Assembly: GCA_018376535.1 (NCBI GenBank)
Contig: JAHABC010000005.1
Span: 62,001-126,000 of the forward strand
Length of the DNA: 64,000 nucleotides
Direction: 5' to 3'
Source: Ruminococcus sp.
Lineage (GTDB): Bacteria > Bacillota > Clostridia > Oscillospirales > Ruminococcaceae
Part shown: positions 1-8,853 of the stretch, in pieces
Layout: each line of letters opens with the position of its first letter
Numbering within the stretch: the stretch's first letter is position 1
The notes under the pieces: generated by a model
Seen by the model: only the letters and a program-made list of their open reading frames with translations
Database searches by the model: none
What the model was told of the DNA's origin: nothing
Made by a program: the position numbers and the translations under genes

Positions 1-46
1 GACAGTACTTCTTTACACAATTGAAGACTTCTTCAAAAGAATTCAA
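1..46 (-). CDS. dnaA: DnaA replication initiator, N-terminal fragment (cut by window edge)
   Basis: Only the first 15 codons lie in the window. On the minus strand a GGGAGG ribosome-binding site (55-60) precedes a TTG start at 46-44, and the translation MNSFEEVFNCVKKYC resembles the N-terminal domain I of DnaA. Divergence from rpmH is the usual arrangement near the origin in many Firmicutes, which supports the call. The rest of the protein (AAA+ ATPase and DNA-binding domain) would lie outside the window. Identification rests on a short peptide plus synteny. Confidence 0.75.
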   Translation of the reverse strand, partial: MNSFEEVFNCVKKYC

Positions 47-417
47 ATTTATAGCCTCCCTATAAAAAATTCTATGCGAAAAAATTCATATTTTTCACCC
101 TAATATTATACCATAAATTTAGGAATAAAGCAAGTGTTTAGTATAAATATTAAGGCATCAATGCACAAAAGAGTGTTTTTTAGACCACGACTATTATAAT
201 GTGTATTTGTGCAAATTGCACATAAAATATAAAATAAAGGCATATCAAAACATTGTTAAGAAAAAATATCTATAATTTTTGAAATTTTTTCTTAGAAAAC
301 ACTTGACAGAATACCATCTTTTAAGGTATACTGTATTATTGTAGTGGTATTATGCCCTAAACAAGCTAATTATTAAATTTTGTTATTTATAAAACGTATA
401 AAAGGAGGTCTTTAACC
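47..417. other. dnaA-rpmH intergenic region, 371 bp
   Basis: Very AT-rich divergent gap. It holds the rpmH promoter and leader and a perfect 15-bp inverted repeat TGTGCAAATTGCACA at 208-222. I see no clear match to the DnaA box TTATNCACA; the nearest are TGTGTATTT (202-210) and the palindrome itself. No gene is visible. In related bacteria this gap can carry part of oriC, but the sequence here gives no direct support. Confidence 0.5.
303..332 (+). promoter_or_regulatory. SigA-type promoter of rpmH
   Basis: TTGACA at 303-308 and TATACT at 327-332 with an 18-bp spacer. It lies about 85 bp upstream of the rpmH start; the ribosome-binding site AAGGAGG is at 402-408. Confidence 0.75.
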
Positions 418-552
418 ATGAAGAGAACTTATCAACCTAAGAAAATTCACAGAAAGAAAGAACACGGTTTCCGTAAGAGAATGTCTACTACTAACGGTAA
501 GAAAGTTTTAGCTCGTAGACGTGCTAAGGGTAGAGCTAAATTATCTCACTAA
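418..552 (+). CDS. rpmH: 50S ribosomal protein L34
   Basis: Encodes 44 residues starting MKRTYQPKKIHRKKEHGFRK, the invariant L34 signature; the protein is very basic (Lys/Arg-rich) as expected for this component of the large ribosomal subunit, which binds 23S rRNA. The ATG follows AAGGAGG by 9 bases. It has its own promoter at 303-332 and is followed by two hairpins, so its very abundant message probably ends before rnpA, which has a separate promoter. Length matches the family (44-46 residues). The adjacent dnaA/rnpA context is the canonical Gram-positive order. Confidence 0.97.
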   Translation: MKRTYQPKKIHRKKEHGFRKRMSTTNGKKVLARRRAKGRAKLSH

Positions 553-577
553 TATTAATTTTTGCTCATAAATCATA

Positions 578-611
578 ATATGTTAATTTAGCCATGGTTA
601 AATTAACATAT
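578..611 (+). terminator. Hairpin downstream of rpmH
   Basis: Inverted repeat ATATGTTAATTTA (578-590) / TAAATTAACATAT (599-611), AT-rich, with only a loose pyrimidine tail. Possibly a weak terminator or message-stabilising hairpin. Confidence 0.45.
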
Positions 612-632
612 ATATTTCCTTTTTCCTCAAAT

Positions 633-672
633 AGACCGTTATTCTTTGTGAATACGGTCTGTTTCTGTTTAA
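633..672 (+). terminator. Rho-independent terminator after rpmH
   Basis: Stem AGACCGT-ATTC / GAATACGGTCT (633-660) followed by a T-rich run. It separates rpmH from the rnpA promoter. Confidence 0.65.
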
Positions 673-705
673 TTAAATTAAGTATAATGGTTTGTATATT
701 TTTTC

Positions 706-734
706 TTGACCTAAAGAAAAATCCATGTTATAAT
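706..734 (+). promoter_or_regulatory. SigA-type promoter of the rnpA-yidD-yidC operon
   Basis: TTGACC at 706-711 and TATAAT at 729-734, spacer 17 bp, 41 bases before the rnpA start codon. Confidence 0.75.
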
Positions 735-775
735 AATTAGTGATATCTTATTGAAATGAAAAGGACGGAAATCCT

Positions 776-1126
776 ATGCTTTATACTAAAACGTTAAATG
801 ACAATAGGGATTTTCTAACTCTATACAAAAAAGGCAAGTACATCGTTTCTAAGGTAGCAGTGCTATATTACAAAAAAAATAGATTGCCATATAATAGACT
901 TGGTGTAACTGCTGGTAAAAAAGTAGGTAATGCAGTGCATCGAAATAGGGCAAAACGCATTATTAGACAGGCTTACCGTGAAAATGAATTGAACTTTCCT
1001 ATAGGTTATGATTTTGTCATAGTTGCTCGTGCTTGTACAGGCAATGGCAAAGTTAAATCTACAGATGTTAGTGAATTTCTTAAAAACTGTATCTTAAATG
1101 GTTTAGAAAGTAATGATAATAACTAA
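776..1126 (+). CDS. rnpA: Ribonuclease P protein component
   Basis: 116 residues. The RNase P protein assists the RNA subunit in removing 5' leaders from pre-tRNAs. The family signature around residues 45-70 is visible: RLGVTAGKKVGNAVHRNRAKR followed by IIRQAYRE, the conserved RNR-type motif that contacts the RNA. ATG start with a GGA-containing site just upstream. Its last 14 bases overlap yidD, so the two are probably translationally coupled; position between rpmH and yidC is universal in this phylum. Confidence 0.97.
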   Translation: MLYTKTLNDNRDFLTLYKKGKYIVSKVAVLYYKKNRLPYNRLGVTAGKKVGNAVHRNRAKRIIRQAYRENELNFPIGYDFVIVARACTGNGKVKSTDVSEFLKNCILNGLESNDNN

Positions 1127-1391
1127 GTTGATTAAAAAACTTTTTATCTTGCCCATAAGAGCATATAAGAGGTTTATATCTCCCATGTTACCCCCAAGAT
1201 GTAAATACTATCCAACGTGTTCTAGCTACACGATAACCGCAATAGAACGCTTTGGCGTGATTAAAGGCATAATATTGGGTGCATGGAGAATATTAAGGTG
1301 TAATCCATTTTCTAACGGTGGTGTGGATTACGTTCCTGAAAAGTTCGGACTTTACTTCTTAAAAAATCGCAAAGATGCTAATACTAAGTAA
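1113..1391 (+). CDS. yidD: Membrane protein insertion efficiency factor YidD
   Basis: 92 residues. Contains the family core: YKRFISPMLPPRCKYYPTCS then SSYTITAIERFG, with the conserved paired cysteines and the later RCNPF motif. YidD is a small peripheral membrane protein thought to aid YidC-dependent insertion. Start overlaps the end of rnpA by 14 bases. Followed by yidC after 68 bases, the usual order. The C-terminus (after residue 75) is short and basic. Confidence 0.95.
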   Translation: MIITKLIKKLFILPIRAYKRFISPMLPPRCKYYPTCSSYTITAIERFGVIKGIILGAWRILRCNPFSNGGVDYVPEKFGLYFLKNRKDANTK

Positions 1392-1459
1392 CTTTAAGTA
1401 TCTAATTAGATGCTTTATAATAACTATGTAGAACAAAAAAGAGAATTGGAGGAATTGTT

Positions 1460-2581
1460 TTGAGTAAAATACTAGGCTATCCATTAGGTTTTATAATGTA
1501 TGGTATATACTCATTAGTAAAAGATTACGGTCTTGCGTTGATTATATTTACTGTACTAGTAAAACTATTGTTGTTTCCAATATACTTTAAGCAACAAAAA
1601 GGTATGGTTAAGCAACAAGCACTAGCCCCACAAATTGAGAAGTTAAAAAAGCGTTATGCAAACAATCAAGAGAAGTTCCAAGAGGAACAGATGAAGTTAT
1701 ATTCTGAGGCTGGGGTCAATCCTATGGCTAGTTGTCTACCATTGTTGATACAACTTCCAATAATCTATGGTATTTTAGACGTAGTTTATAGACCTCTAAC
1801 CCACATACTTAGGTTAAGCAAAGATACAATAACTAACGCTACAGAAATATTAACTAAATACTTTGAGGCTAATAGTATAGCCATATCTAATAACTTTAAA
1901 TCACGTCCAGAGTTGTCTATACTAAGCTATATTAAGACCAATCCAGAGTTATTTCCACAAGATTTAGTTGAAAAGGTTGGAAACTTTAAAAATACTCTAT
2001 TTGGATTTATAGATTTAGGTCAAACACCTACAATCCACCCAGATGTGTGGAATGCTGAGTCTATATGTTTACTATTAATACCAGTACTATCTGGTGTATT
2101 TCAACTAATACTTACCATATACACTCAACATAAGCAGAAGCAAAAAAATCCTGAGGCTATGCAATCTATGGGTAGCATGAATATAATGCTATATGGTATG
2201 CCAATATTCTCTATTTGGATTGCTTACAGTTTCCCAGCTGGAGTAGGTTTCTATTGGGCAATTTCCTCATTATTCTCATTAATACAGAGTATATTCTTAA
2301 ATAATTACTTTAACGAAGAACGTTCCTTAAAGGTTTTAGAACAAGAACGTGCTAAGGTTCAAGCTAACAGAAGAAATAATAAGCAATCCTTTATGGATAA
2401 ATTAGTTGAACAACAAAAAGCTATGAACAATGCAAATAATGGTAATTCTAAGCCACGCCAAACGTATGACCAAAAAGATAAGTTATCTCGCTCAGAAATG
2501 AACGAAGTAAACAAACAGATTATTAAAGAGGCTAGAAAACGTATGGCTGAAAAGTATGGCGACGATTATACAGACGATTAG
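1460..2581 (+). CDS. yidC: Membrane protein insertase YidC/SpoIIIJ (OxaA family)
   Basis: 373 residues, TTG start after GGAGG (1448-1452). Inserts proteins into the cytoplasmic membrane; the Gram-positive paralogue SpoIIIJ also serves the forespore. Visible features: a first membrane segment at about residues 10-40, then QQKGMVKQQALAPQIEKLKK typical of the C1 loop, a segment around 90-110 (CLPLLIQLPIIYGILDVVYR), a long insertion of about 85 residues before the later membrane segments (about 200-225 and 240-275), and a charged tail ending MAEKYGDDYTDD. The long periplasmic-side insertion is larger than in B. subtilis. No lipobox seen. Operon with rnpA, yidD and jag. Confidence 0.93.
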   Translation: MSKILGYPLGFIMYGIYSLVKDYGLALIIFTVLVKLLLFPIYFKQQKGMVKQQALAPQIEKLKKRYANNQEKFQEEQMKLYSEAGVNPMASCLPLLIQLPIIYGILDVVYRPLTHILRLSKDTITNATEILTKYFEANSIAISNNFKSRPELSILSYIKTNPELFPQDLVEKVGNFKNTLFGFIDLGQTPTIHPDVWNAESICLLLIPVLSGVFQLILTIYTQHKQKQKNPEAMQSMGSMNIMLYGMPIFSIWIAYSFPAGVGFYWAISSLFSLIQSIFLNNYFNEERSLKVLEQERAKVQANRRNNKQSFMDKLVEQQKAMNNANNGNSKPRQTYDQKDKLSRSEMNEVNKQIIKEARKRMAEKYGDDYTDD

Positions 2582-2606
2582 TTAATTTAGAAAGGGGATT
2601 TTTATT

Positions 2607-3629
2607 ATGATGGAAATATTCTCTGCTAAGACTCTTGATGAGGCTAAAGAGTTAGCAGTACAAAGTTTTGGTATCTCCAAAGATTTAATAGATTTTCAAA
2701 TCCTTGAAGAACCTAAAAAGTCTATATTTGGTAGATTAAAGGGCGAATACAAGGTTAAAGCTACTTACAATGCTACTGTTGAAACTGTTGAAACTGTTGT
2801 GGAAACTCCTGTTCAAGAGCCTATAGCCGTTCCTACTGCTGTTGATACTATGGTTACTGAAGAACCATCTAAACCAGTAGAAACCGAAACCGTTCAGCAA
2901 GTTGCAAGTGAAGTATCACAAGATGTTGAAACTACTGAGGAAGAAGAAGTTCCTACTCCTGAAGAAGTTTTAGAAAAGGCTAAAGTAGCTCAAGAGTATG
3001 TAGCATCTATACTTGAAAAGATGGGCATAGATACTTCTAGTGAGATTATTCAAACTGAAAACGGTGCTATAATAGATTTTAAAGGCGATGGTACTGGTAC
3101 TATCATTGGTAAACGTGGAGAAACTTTAGATGCTTTACAATATCTATCTGCTATGATTTGTAATAAGGGCGAAAAGGGTTACTTTAGAATTACTCTTGAT
3201 AGTTGTGGCTACAGAGCCAAAAGAAAGCTTATCCTTGAGGAGTTAGCTAAGAAGGTATCTAAGAACGTTTTAAGAACTGGACGTTCGCAATCTTTAGAGC
3301 CTATGAACCCTTATGAAAGAAGAATTATCCACTCTACAATATCCGAAATAGAGGGAGTTACATCACGTTCTATAGGTGAAGAACCTTTTAGAAAGGTTAT
3401 AATATCTAGCACTAACCCTAAGAAGTATAGTGGTGGTGGAAGTCGTAAAGGTGGATACAATAACCGTGGTAAACGTGGTGGAAATAATAAATATCGTGGT
3501 AATGGTGGTAGAAAGAAGAACTATCAACCACGTTCACTAGATTTAAAGACTTCTTTTGAAAAAGATTATCGCAAACCTAAGCCAGAAGATAATCTTAAAG
3601 AGGGCTTATATGGTAAGATAGAGTTTTAA
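2607..3629 (+). CDS. jag: RNA-binding protein KhpB/Jag (Jag-N, KH and R3H domains)
   Basis: 340 residues. Jag-N domain at 1-52 (FSAKTLDEAKELAVQSFGI, IFGRLKGEY), a Glu/Val/Thr-rich linker (about 55-115), KH domain with the GTIIGKRGETLDALQYL loop (about 155-185), and R3H domain with EPMNPYERRIIHSTI (about 230-245). The protein binds RNA and influences cell elongation with KhpA. Unusual: after the R3H domain there is a tail of about 70 residues rich in Gly, Arg and Asn (GGGSRKGGYNNRGKRGG), resembling RGG-type RNA-binding tails. Follows yidC by 25 bases. Confidence 0.92.
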   Translation: MMEIFSAKTLDEAKELAVQSFGISKDLIDFQILEEPKKSIFGRLKGEYKVKATYNATVETVETVVETPVQEPIAVPTAVDTMVTEEPSKPVETETVQQVASEVSQDVETTEEEEVPTPEEVLEKAKVAQEYVASILEKMGIDTSSEIIQTENGAIIDFKGDGTGTIIGKRGETLDALQYLSAMICNKGEKGYFRITLDSCGYRAKRKLILEELAKKVSKNVLRTGRSQSLEPMNPYERRIIHSTISEIEGVTSRSIGEEPFRKVIISSTNPKKYSGGGSRKGGYNNRGKRGGNNKYRGNGGRKKNYQPRSLDLKTSFEKDYRKPKPEDNLKEGLYGKIEF

Positions 3630-3650
3630 TCTAAGTAATTATAATCTTTT

Positions 3651-3690
3651 TGGGCGGATAAGGGGGTACTTTATCCGTCTATATTATTTT
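3651..3690 (+). terminator. Hairpin between jag and mnmE
   Basis: GGCGGATAA / TTATCCGTC stem followed by a T-rich stretch ending at about 3690. May attenuate read-through into mnmE. Confidence 0.5.
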
Positions 3691-3705
3691 TTTGAGGTGA
3701 ATATA

Positions 3706-5064
3706 ATGTCTACTATCAGTGCAATAGCCACACCTAATGCAGTAGGTGGATTGTCTGTAATAAGAATATCGGGTGAAAACGCCATATCTGTAGCAGATAG
3801 CATATTTAAAGGAACAAAAAAGCCTACAAACATGGAAGGCTATACTTGTGCATATGGAAACATCTATGATAATGATAATCAACTATTAGATGACGTAGTA
3901 CTGTCGGTATTTAGAAAACCAAAGAGTTATACTGGTGAAGATGTAGTTGAGATATCATGTCATGGTGGAAAGTATGTAACCAATCAAATATTAAGATTAA
4001 TATTATCAAAAGGGGTGCAACTTGCTCAAGCTGGGGAGTTCACTAAAAGAGCGTTTTTAAATGGCAAAATGAACTTAAATCAAGCCGAGAACGTTATGAA
4101 TATAATATCAGCTGATGGAAAAAGTCAGTTAAAGTATGCAAACTCTCTCCGTGATGGTGCTAATTTCAAGAAAGTAAAGAGCATATCTAAGCAGATAACT
4201 AACATCTTAGGAGATTTATCCGCATGGGCAGACTTTCCAGAGGAGGACGTTCCTATTGTAGAACCTAATGATATCTTAAAGCAATCTAAGGATATACTAT
4301 CACAACTGCAGAGCATATCCACTAACTACGACAACGGCAGAGTTCTTAGAGAGGGTATAAATACGGTCATAGTAGGCAAGCCAAACGTTGGAAAATCCAC
4401 GCTAATGAACTGTTTAAGTGGCTTTGAACGTAGCATAGTAACCAACATTGCAGGTACTACCAGAGATGTAGTCGAGGAAACTGTAAAGGTAGGAAATCTA
4501 ACGTTAAGACTATCCGATACGGCAGGTATTAGAGATACTTCCGATGTGGTTGAAAAAATAGGAGTAGACATAGCTAAAAAACGTCTTGATGAGGCAGACC
4601 TAATAATAGCTATGTTTGATGGTTCTACTCCACTAGATAATAATGATTTCGACTTAATACAGTCGGTTAAAGATAGAAACGTCATAGCAGTGGTAAATAA
4701 GACCGATATCGCTATAGATGGCGTACTATCGACTATTAAAGAACACTTTAAGTATGTAGTTGATGTATCGGCAAAACATTCAATAGGCTTAGAGTTCCTA
4801 ACAGATACCCTAAATGATATGTTCTTACTTGAAGATATCGACATAGATAGTGGTCTTTTAGCTAACGAACGTCAAAAAATTTGTATAGATAACTGTATAA
4901 ATTCTCTAAAAAATTGTGTGAACTCTCTTGAAATGGGCATGAATTTAGATGCTATTACTATAGATTTCGATGAGGCTTTAAACTATCTATTAGAGTTGAC
5001 TGGTGAAAATATATCCGAAACTGTTGTAGATAATATATTCTCACGTTTTTGTGTGGGTAAGTAA
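3706..5064 (+). CDS. mnmE: tRNA modification GTPase MnmE (TrmE)
   Basis: 452 residues. With MnmG it builds the 5-carboxymethylaminomethyl group on U34 of certain tRNAs. N-terminal folate-binding domain begins STISAIATPNAVGGLSVIRI; the G domain has GKPNVGKST (P-loop), DTAGIRDT and NKTD; the C-terminus ends FCVGK, containing the family's catalytic C-x-G-K motif. I start at ATG 3706, placed 6 bases after GAGGTGA, rather than the upstream GTG at 3697 which lies inside that ribosome-binding site. mnmG follows after 28 bases. Confidence 0.97.
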   Translation: MSTISAIATPNAVGGLSVIRISGENAISVADSIFKGTKKPTNMEGYTCAYGNIYDNDNQLLDDVVLSVFRKPKSYTGEDVVEISCHGGKYVTNQILRLILSKGVQLAQAGEFTKRAFLNGKMNLNQAENVMNIISADGKSQLKYANSLRDGANFKKVKSISKQITNILGDLSAWADFPEEDVPIVEPNDILKQSKDILSQLQSISTNYDNGRVLREGINTVIVGKPNVGKSTLMNCLSGFERSIVTNIAGTTRDVVEETVKVGNLTLRLSDTAGIRDTSDVVEKIGVDIAKKRLDEADLIIAMFDGSTPLDNNDFDLIQSVKDRNVIAVVNKTDIAIDGVLSTIKEHFKYVVDVSAKHSIGLEFLTDTLNDMFLLEDIDIDSGLLANERQKICIDNCINSLKNCVNSLEMGMNLDAITIDFDEALNYLLELTGENISETVVDNIFSRFCVGK

Positions 5065-5092
5065 TAAAAATCTTTGTGGAGTTGATTATTTT

Positions 5093-6967
5093 ATGAGTTA
5101 TGAAATGGGTTCTTATGATGTCGCTGTAATAGGTGGAGGTCATGCAGGTGTAGAGGCGAGTATATCGTCAGCTAGGTTAGGTTGTAAGACGGTGATGTTT
5201 ACAATATCGTTAGACCAGATATCTAATATGCCATGTAATCCATCAATAGGAGGAACAGCGAAGGGGCATCTAGTTAGAGAGATAGACGCTCTTGGTGGAG
5301 TTATGGGCAAAGGTGCAGATAGATGCTTTATACAATCAAGAATGTTAAATCGAGGAAAAGGCCCAGCAGTGCATAGTTTAAGGGTTCAAGCCGATAGAGT
5401 TAAGTATCATAACTATATGAAGCATCTATGCGAGATGCAAGAAAATTTGGATATAAAACAAGCTGAAATTTCGGAAATTCTAACTCAAGATGGCAAGGTT
5501 ACGGGCGTAGTTACAAAGTTAGGAGCTATGTACAAAGTAAAAGCAGTAGTAATAGCTACAGGAACTTATCTAAAGGGAAAAATCCATGTAGGCGAAAGCA
5601 ACTATGAAAGTGGCCCAGATAATACTAATCCAGCCAATTTACTATCCGAAAGTTTAAAAAAGAACGGAATTACTATCCGAAGATTTAAGACTGGAACTCC
5701 TTGTAGAGTTCATAGACGTAGCATAAATTTTGATATTCTTGAACGTCAAGACGGTGATGATTATATTGTACCATTTTCATTTGAAACCGACCAATCTACG
5801 TTAAAAAATCAAGTATCGTGTTATGTATCGTATACCAATGCAGATACTCACAAGGTTATCTTAGATAACCTACACCGTTCGCCATTGTACTCAGGTAGAA
5901 TACAAGGCGTTGGACCTAGATACTGTCCATCTATTGAAGATAAGATAGTTCGTTTTAGTGATAAGCCAAGACATCAACTATTTATCGAGCCTATGGGCTT
6001 AGATACTGACGAATACTATCTACAAGGAATGTCCTCATCGTTGCCAGAAGATGTTCAACTTGCCTTTTTAAGAACCATCAAAGGTTTAGAAAACGTTGAG
6101 ATTATGCGTCCAGCGTACGCCATAGAGTACGACTGTTGCGACCCTACTGAGATGCTTCCAACTTTAGAATTTAAACAGTTAAAGGGTTTATACGGTGCAG
6201 GACAGTTTAACGGAAGTTCTGGTTATGAGGAGGCAGCTGCTCAAGGGTTGGTAGCAGGAATTAACGCAAGTTTAGGAGTTCAAGGCAAGGAACAACTAGT
6301 ACTAGATAGAGCAAGTTCGTACATAGGTACGTTAATAGACGACTTAGTAACTAAAGGTTGTCAAGACCCTTATCGTATGATGACATCTAGGAGTGAATAT
6401 AGGTTAATTCTACGTCAAGATAACGCAGATGAAAGACTTATCCCAATAGGCTACAAGATAGGCTTAAACTCTAAGGAAAGATTTGATAAACTTCAAGAAA
6501 AGTTATCGCAAGTTAAGGCAGAAAAGGAAAGATTATTAAAGTTAAACGTAGCACCATCTAAAGAATTGAACGAATTTTTAATTGAAAATGGTACTGCACC
6601 TATGTCTAGTGGTTGTAAGATGGCTGATTTAATTCGTAGACCACAACTATCGTATGAAAAGTTAAAACCATTCGATATAAACCGTCCAGAGTTGCCTAGA
6701 GAAGTTTGGGAACAAGCAGAAATTCAAATTGAATACGATGGATATATCACAAAGCAACTTGCTCTAGTTGAGCAGATGCGAAAGTTAGAAAGTAAGCCAC
6801 TCTCTAAAGATTTAGACTACATCAACATTAAAGGACTTCGTTTAGAGGCTATTGAAAAACTCAATAAGATTAAGCCTATAAGTATAGGACAAGCCTCACG
6901 AATTAGTGGAGTATCACCAGCAGACATATCTGTACTAGTGATATATCTACAGCAGAATAACACTTAG
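5093..6967 (+). CDS. mnmG: tRNA uridine 5-carboxymethylaminomethyl modification enzyme MnmG (GidA)
   Basis: 624 residues. FAD-dependent partner of MnmE. The dinucleotide fold is at the N-terminus (YDVAVIGGGHAGVEAS), followed by NMPCNPSIGGTAKGHLVREI, and the second flavin-binding patch GLYGAGQFNGSSGYEEAAAQG is around residue 360-380. The start is ATG 5093 after GTGGAG; an upstream in-frame GTG-type extension into mnmE is unlikely because it lacks homology to the family. Length fits the family (about 620-630). Forms an operon with mnmE and rsmG. Confidence 0.97.
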   Translation: MSYEMGSYDVAVIGGGHAGVEASISSARLGCKTVMFTISLDQISNMPCNPSIGGTAKGHLVREIDALGGVMGKGADRCFIQSRMLNRGKGPAVHSLRVQADRVKYHNYMKHLCEMQENLDIKQAEISEILTQDGKVTGVVTKLGAMYKVKAVVIATGTYLKGKIHVGESNYESGPDNTNPANLLSESLKKNGITIRRFKTGTPCRVHRRSINFDILERQDGDDYIVPFSFETDQSTLKNQVSCYVSYTNADTHKVILDNLHRSPLYSGRIQGVGPRYCPSIEDKIVRFSDKPRHQLFIEPMGLDTDEYYLQGMSSSLPEDVQLAFLRTIKGLENVEIMRPAYAIEYDCCDPTEMLPTLEFKQLKGLYGAGQFNGSSGYEEAAAQGLVAGINASLGVQGKEQLVLDRASSYIGTLIDDLVTKGCQDPYRMMTSRSEYRLILRQDNADERLIPIGYKIGLNSKERFDKLQEKLSQVKAEKERLLKLNVAPSKELNEFLIENGTAPMSSGCKMADLIRRPQLSYEKLKPFDINRPELPREVWEQAEIQIEYDGYITKQLALVEQMRKLESKPLSKDLDYINIKGLRLEAIEKLNKIKPISIGQASRISGVSPADISVLVIYLQQNNT

Positions 6968-6980
6968 AAAGGATATATCT

Positions 6981-7682
6981 ATGGATTTTAAAGAGTTTAA
7001 AAAAGTCTGTTCATACCATCACTTAGATATAACATCGGAGTTGTATGATAAGTTAGAAATCTATGCAGAGTATCTAGTGGAGTATAATCAAAAGGTGAAC
7101 CTAACGGCTATTACAGAGCATAGAGATATATACATCAAGCATTTTTTAGATAGTCTTATGCCACTAATCTATGTGGATATTCCACAAGGTGCGACCTTAA
7201 TAGATGTTGGCACTGGTGCAGGTTTTCCGTCTATACCCATAAAACTTTATCGTCCCGATATTAAGCTAACTCTTTTAGATAGTCTTAATAAAAGGATAGT
7301 ATTTCTTGAAAGTTTATGTAGCAAGTTAAAAATCGATGTAGAGTGCGTTCATGGACGTGCAGAGGACTTTGGCAAAGATGATTGCTATAGGGAGAGGTTC
7401 GACTTTGCAACGGCTAGAGCGGTGGCTAATCTTCAAATGTTGAGTGAGTACTGTATTCCGTTCGTAAAAGTTGGAGGTTCGTTTATAGCTATGAAAGGCT
7501 TATCGGAGGATATAGAGGCATCTAATAATGCGATACGCACCTTAGGAGGAAAACTTGTTAATGATGCAACGTATACCATTCCCCCAGAGGATAACAGACG
7601 TATTATCGTTATAGAGAAGATATCTAATACACCTAAGAAGTATCCACGCATTAGTGGAAAGATAAAATCCAAGCCATTATAG
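6981..7682 (+). CDS. rsmG: 16S rRNA (guanine-N7) methyltransferase RsmG (GidB)
   Basis: 233 residues. SAM-dependent methylation of G527 (E. coli numbering) of 16S rRNA. The motif VDVGTGAGFPSIPIKL-type glycine-rich loop is at about residues 73-88 (LIDVGTGAGFPSIPI), with NLTAITEHRDIYIKHFLDS upstream, both diagnostic. Starts 13 bases after mnmG and is followed by a strong terminator at 7703-7735, marking the end of the mnmEG-rsmG transcript. Confidence 0.96.
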   Translation: MDFKEFKKVCSYHHLDITSELYDKLEIYAEYLVEYNQKVNLTAITEHRDIYIKHFLDSLMPLIYVDIPQGATLIDVGTGAGFPSIPIKLYRPDIKLTLLDSLNKRIVFLESLCSKLKIDVECVHGRAEDFGKDDCYRERFDFATARAVANLQMLSEYCIPFVKVGGSFIAMKGLSEDIEASNNAIRTLGGKLVNDATYTIPPEDNRRIIVIEKISNTPKKYPRISGKIKSKPL

Positions 7683-7702
7683 AGTTTAAATATTAGGTTA
7701 CT

Positions 7703-7735
7703 ATCGGATAGTTTTAAAGCTATCCGATATTTTTA
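7703..7735 (+). terminator. Rho-independent terminator after rsmG
   Basis: Perfect stem ATCGGATAG (7703-7711) / CTATCCGAT (7720-7728), 8-base loop, then ATTTTTAT. Confidence 0.85.
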
Positions 7736-7984
7736 TGCTAAAAAGTTTCTATTTTGATATAATTTCCAAAATTATGAAATAATATATCGCAAAAATTGAG
7801 TATATTTGCTAAGGAAATAGAGAGGAAATAATCTAAAAAGATAGAAATATGTCGAAAATAGTCTAAGAATGTGGAACTATGACGATAAAAACTTATGGAA
7901 AAAATTTCCTAAAGGGTGTATAATTTAACTATCGGTACGTTAGTACAAGAGAATTTAAAGCTAAAGAAAGGAGCTGTATGGTAT

Positions 7985-8800
7985 ATGACAGCGTTTTTAA
8001 ATCTAAAAGAAAGGCAGATAGGAAAGATTGTACAAATTCCAATTGAGGAGGTACACCCTAACAGTGAACAAGCTAGAACAGAGTTTGACTACATAGACAT
8101 ATCAGCCTTAGCAGATAGTATTCGTCAAAACGGTATTTTACAACCTCTAACGGTTAGAAAAGTCTATGATGGCTACGAGGTTATAGCAGGTGAAAGAAGG
8201 CTACGAGCATCTAAAATTGCAGGATTAGACTTCGTACCTTGCATTATTCTGGAAGTAAGTAATAAAAATAGTGCTATTTTAAACCTCGTTGAGAACATTC
8301 AACACAAGGATTTATCCTTCTTTGATGAGGCTATTGCTATAGATAAACTAATAAAAAGCTACGGATTAACTCAAGAAGATACTGCCTTAAAGCTAGGAAA
8401 GGCTCAAAGTACCATAGCTAATAAGTTGAGATTGCTTAAACTCACTGAGGAAGAACGCATGGTAATAGTAAAGTTCGGATTGACCGAAAGGCACGCAAGA
8501 GCGTTGTTAAAGCTATCTGCACCAGAGGATAGATTGAACGTTATAAACAAGGTTGTTAAAGAACGTCTTAACGTTGAAAAGACCGAAAAAGCCGTCCTTG
8601 AATACATAGAGGAAAACAATCTAAAAAACTGTAGTAGACGTCGCACAAGAGCCTTTTCAGACGTTAGATTCTTTATGAATACCATCACAAGAGCCGTTGA
8701 AAATATGCAATCGGTGGGAATTAAAGCAAATAGTTCCAAATATCAATGCGATGACTACATAGAGTACAGAGTTAGAATACCGTTTAAAGACCAAAATTAA
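7985..8800 (+). CDS. noc: ParB/Noc-family chromosome partition or nucleoid occlusion protein
   Basis: 271 residues. ParB N-terminal CTPase domain with AGERRLRASKIAGL (GERRxRA box) and NLVENIQHKDLSF, then a helix-turn-helix (LGKAQSTIANKLRLLKL), then a divergent C-terminus. Its position directly after rsmG matches noc in Bacillus. Noc binds DNA sites and membranes to keep division away from the nucleoid; ParB function cannot be excluded because two family members occur here. I use ATG 7985, 11 bases after AAGGAG, not the longer frame from 7916. A strong terminator follows; no parA is present downstream. Confidence 0.85.
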   Translation: MTAFLNLKERQIGKIVQIPIEEVHPNSEQARTEFDYIDISALADSIRQNGILQPLTVRKVYDGYEVIAGERRLRASKIAGLDFVPCIILEVSNKNSAILNLVENIQHKDLSFFDEAIAIDKLIKSYGLTQEDTALKLGKAQSTIANKLRLLKLTEEERMVIVKFGLTERHARALLKLSAPEDRLNVINKVVKERLNVEKTEKAVLEYIEENNLKNCSRRRTRAFSDVRFFMNTITRAVENMQSVGIKANSSKYQCDDYIEYRVRIPFKDQN

Positions 8801-8816
8801 GCTAAAAATGTTACTG

Positions 8817-8853
8817 AAAACATCGGGGATATATAGAGTATCCCCGATGTTTT
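8817..8853 (+). terminator. Rho-independent terminator after noc
   Basis: AAAACATCGGGGATA (8817-8831) / TATCCCCGATGTTTT (8839-8853), 15-bp stem with a 7-base loop and a terminal T-run. Confidence 0.85.

Noticed and set aside
47..417. Confident oriC call in the dnaA-rpmH gap
   Set aside because: The location is plausible but no cluster of TTATNCACA boxes or clear unwinding element was seen; only one palindrome and degenerate matches.
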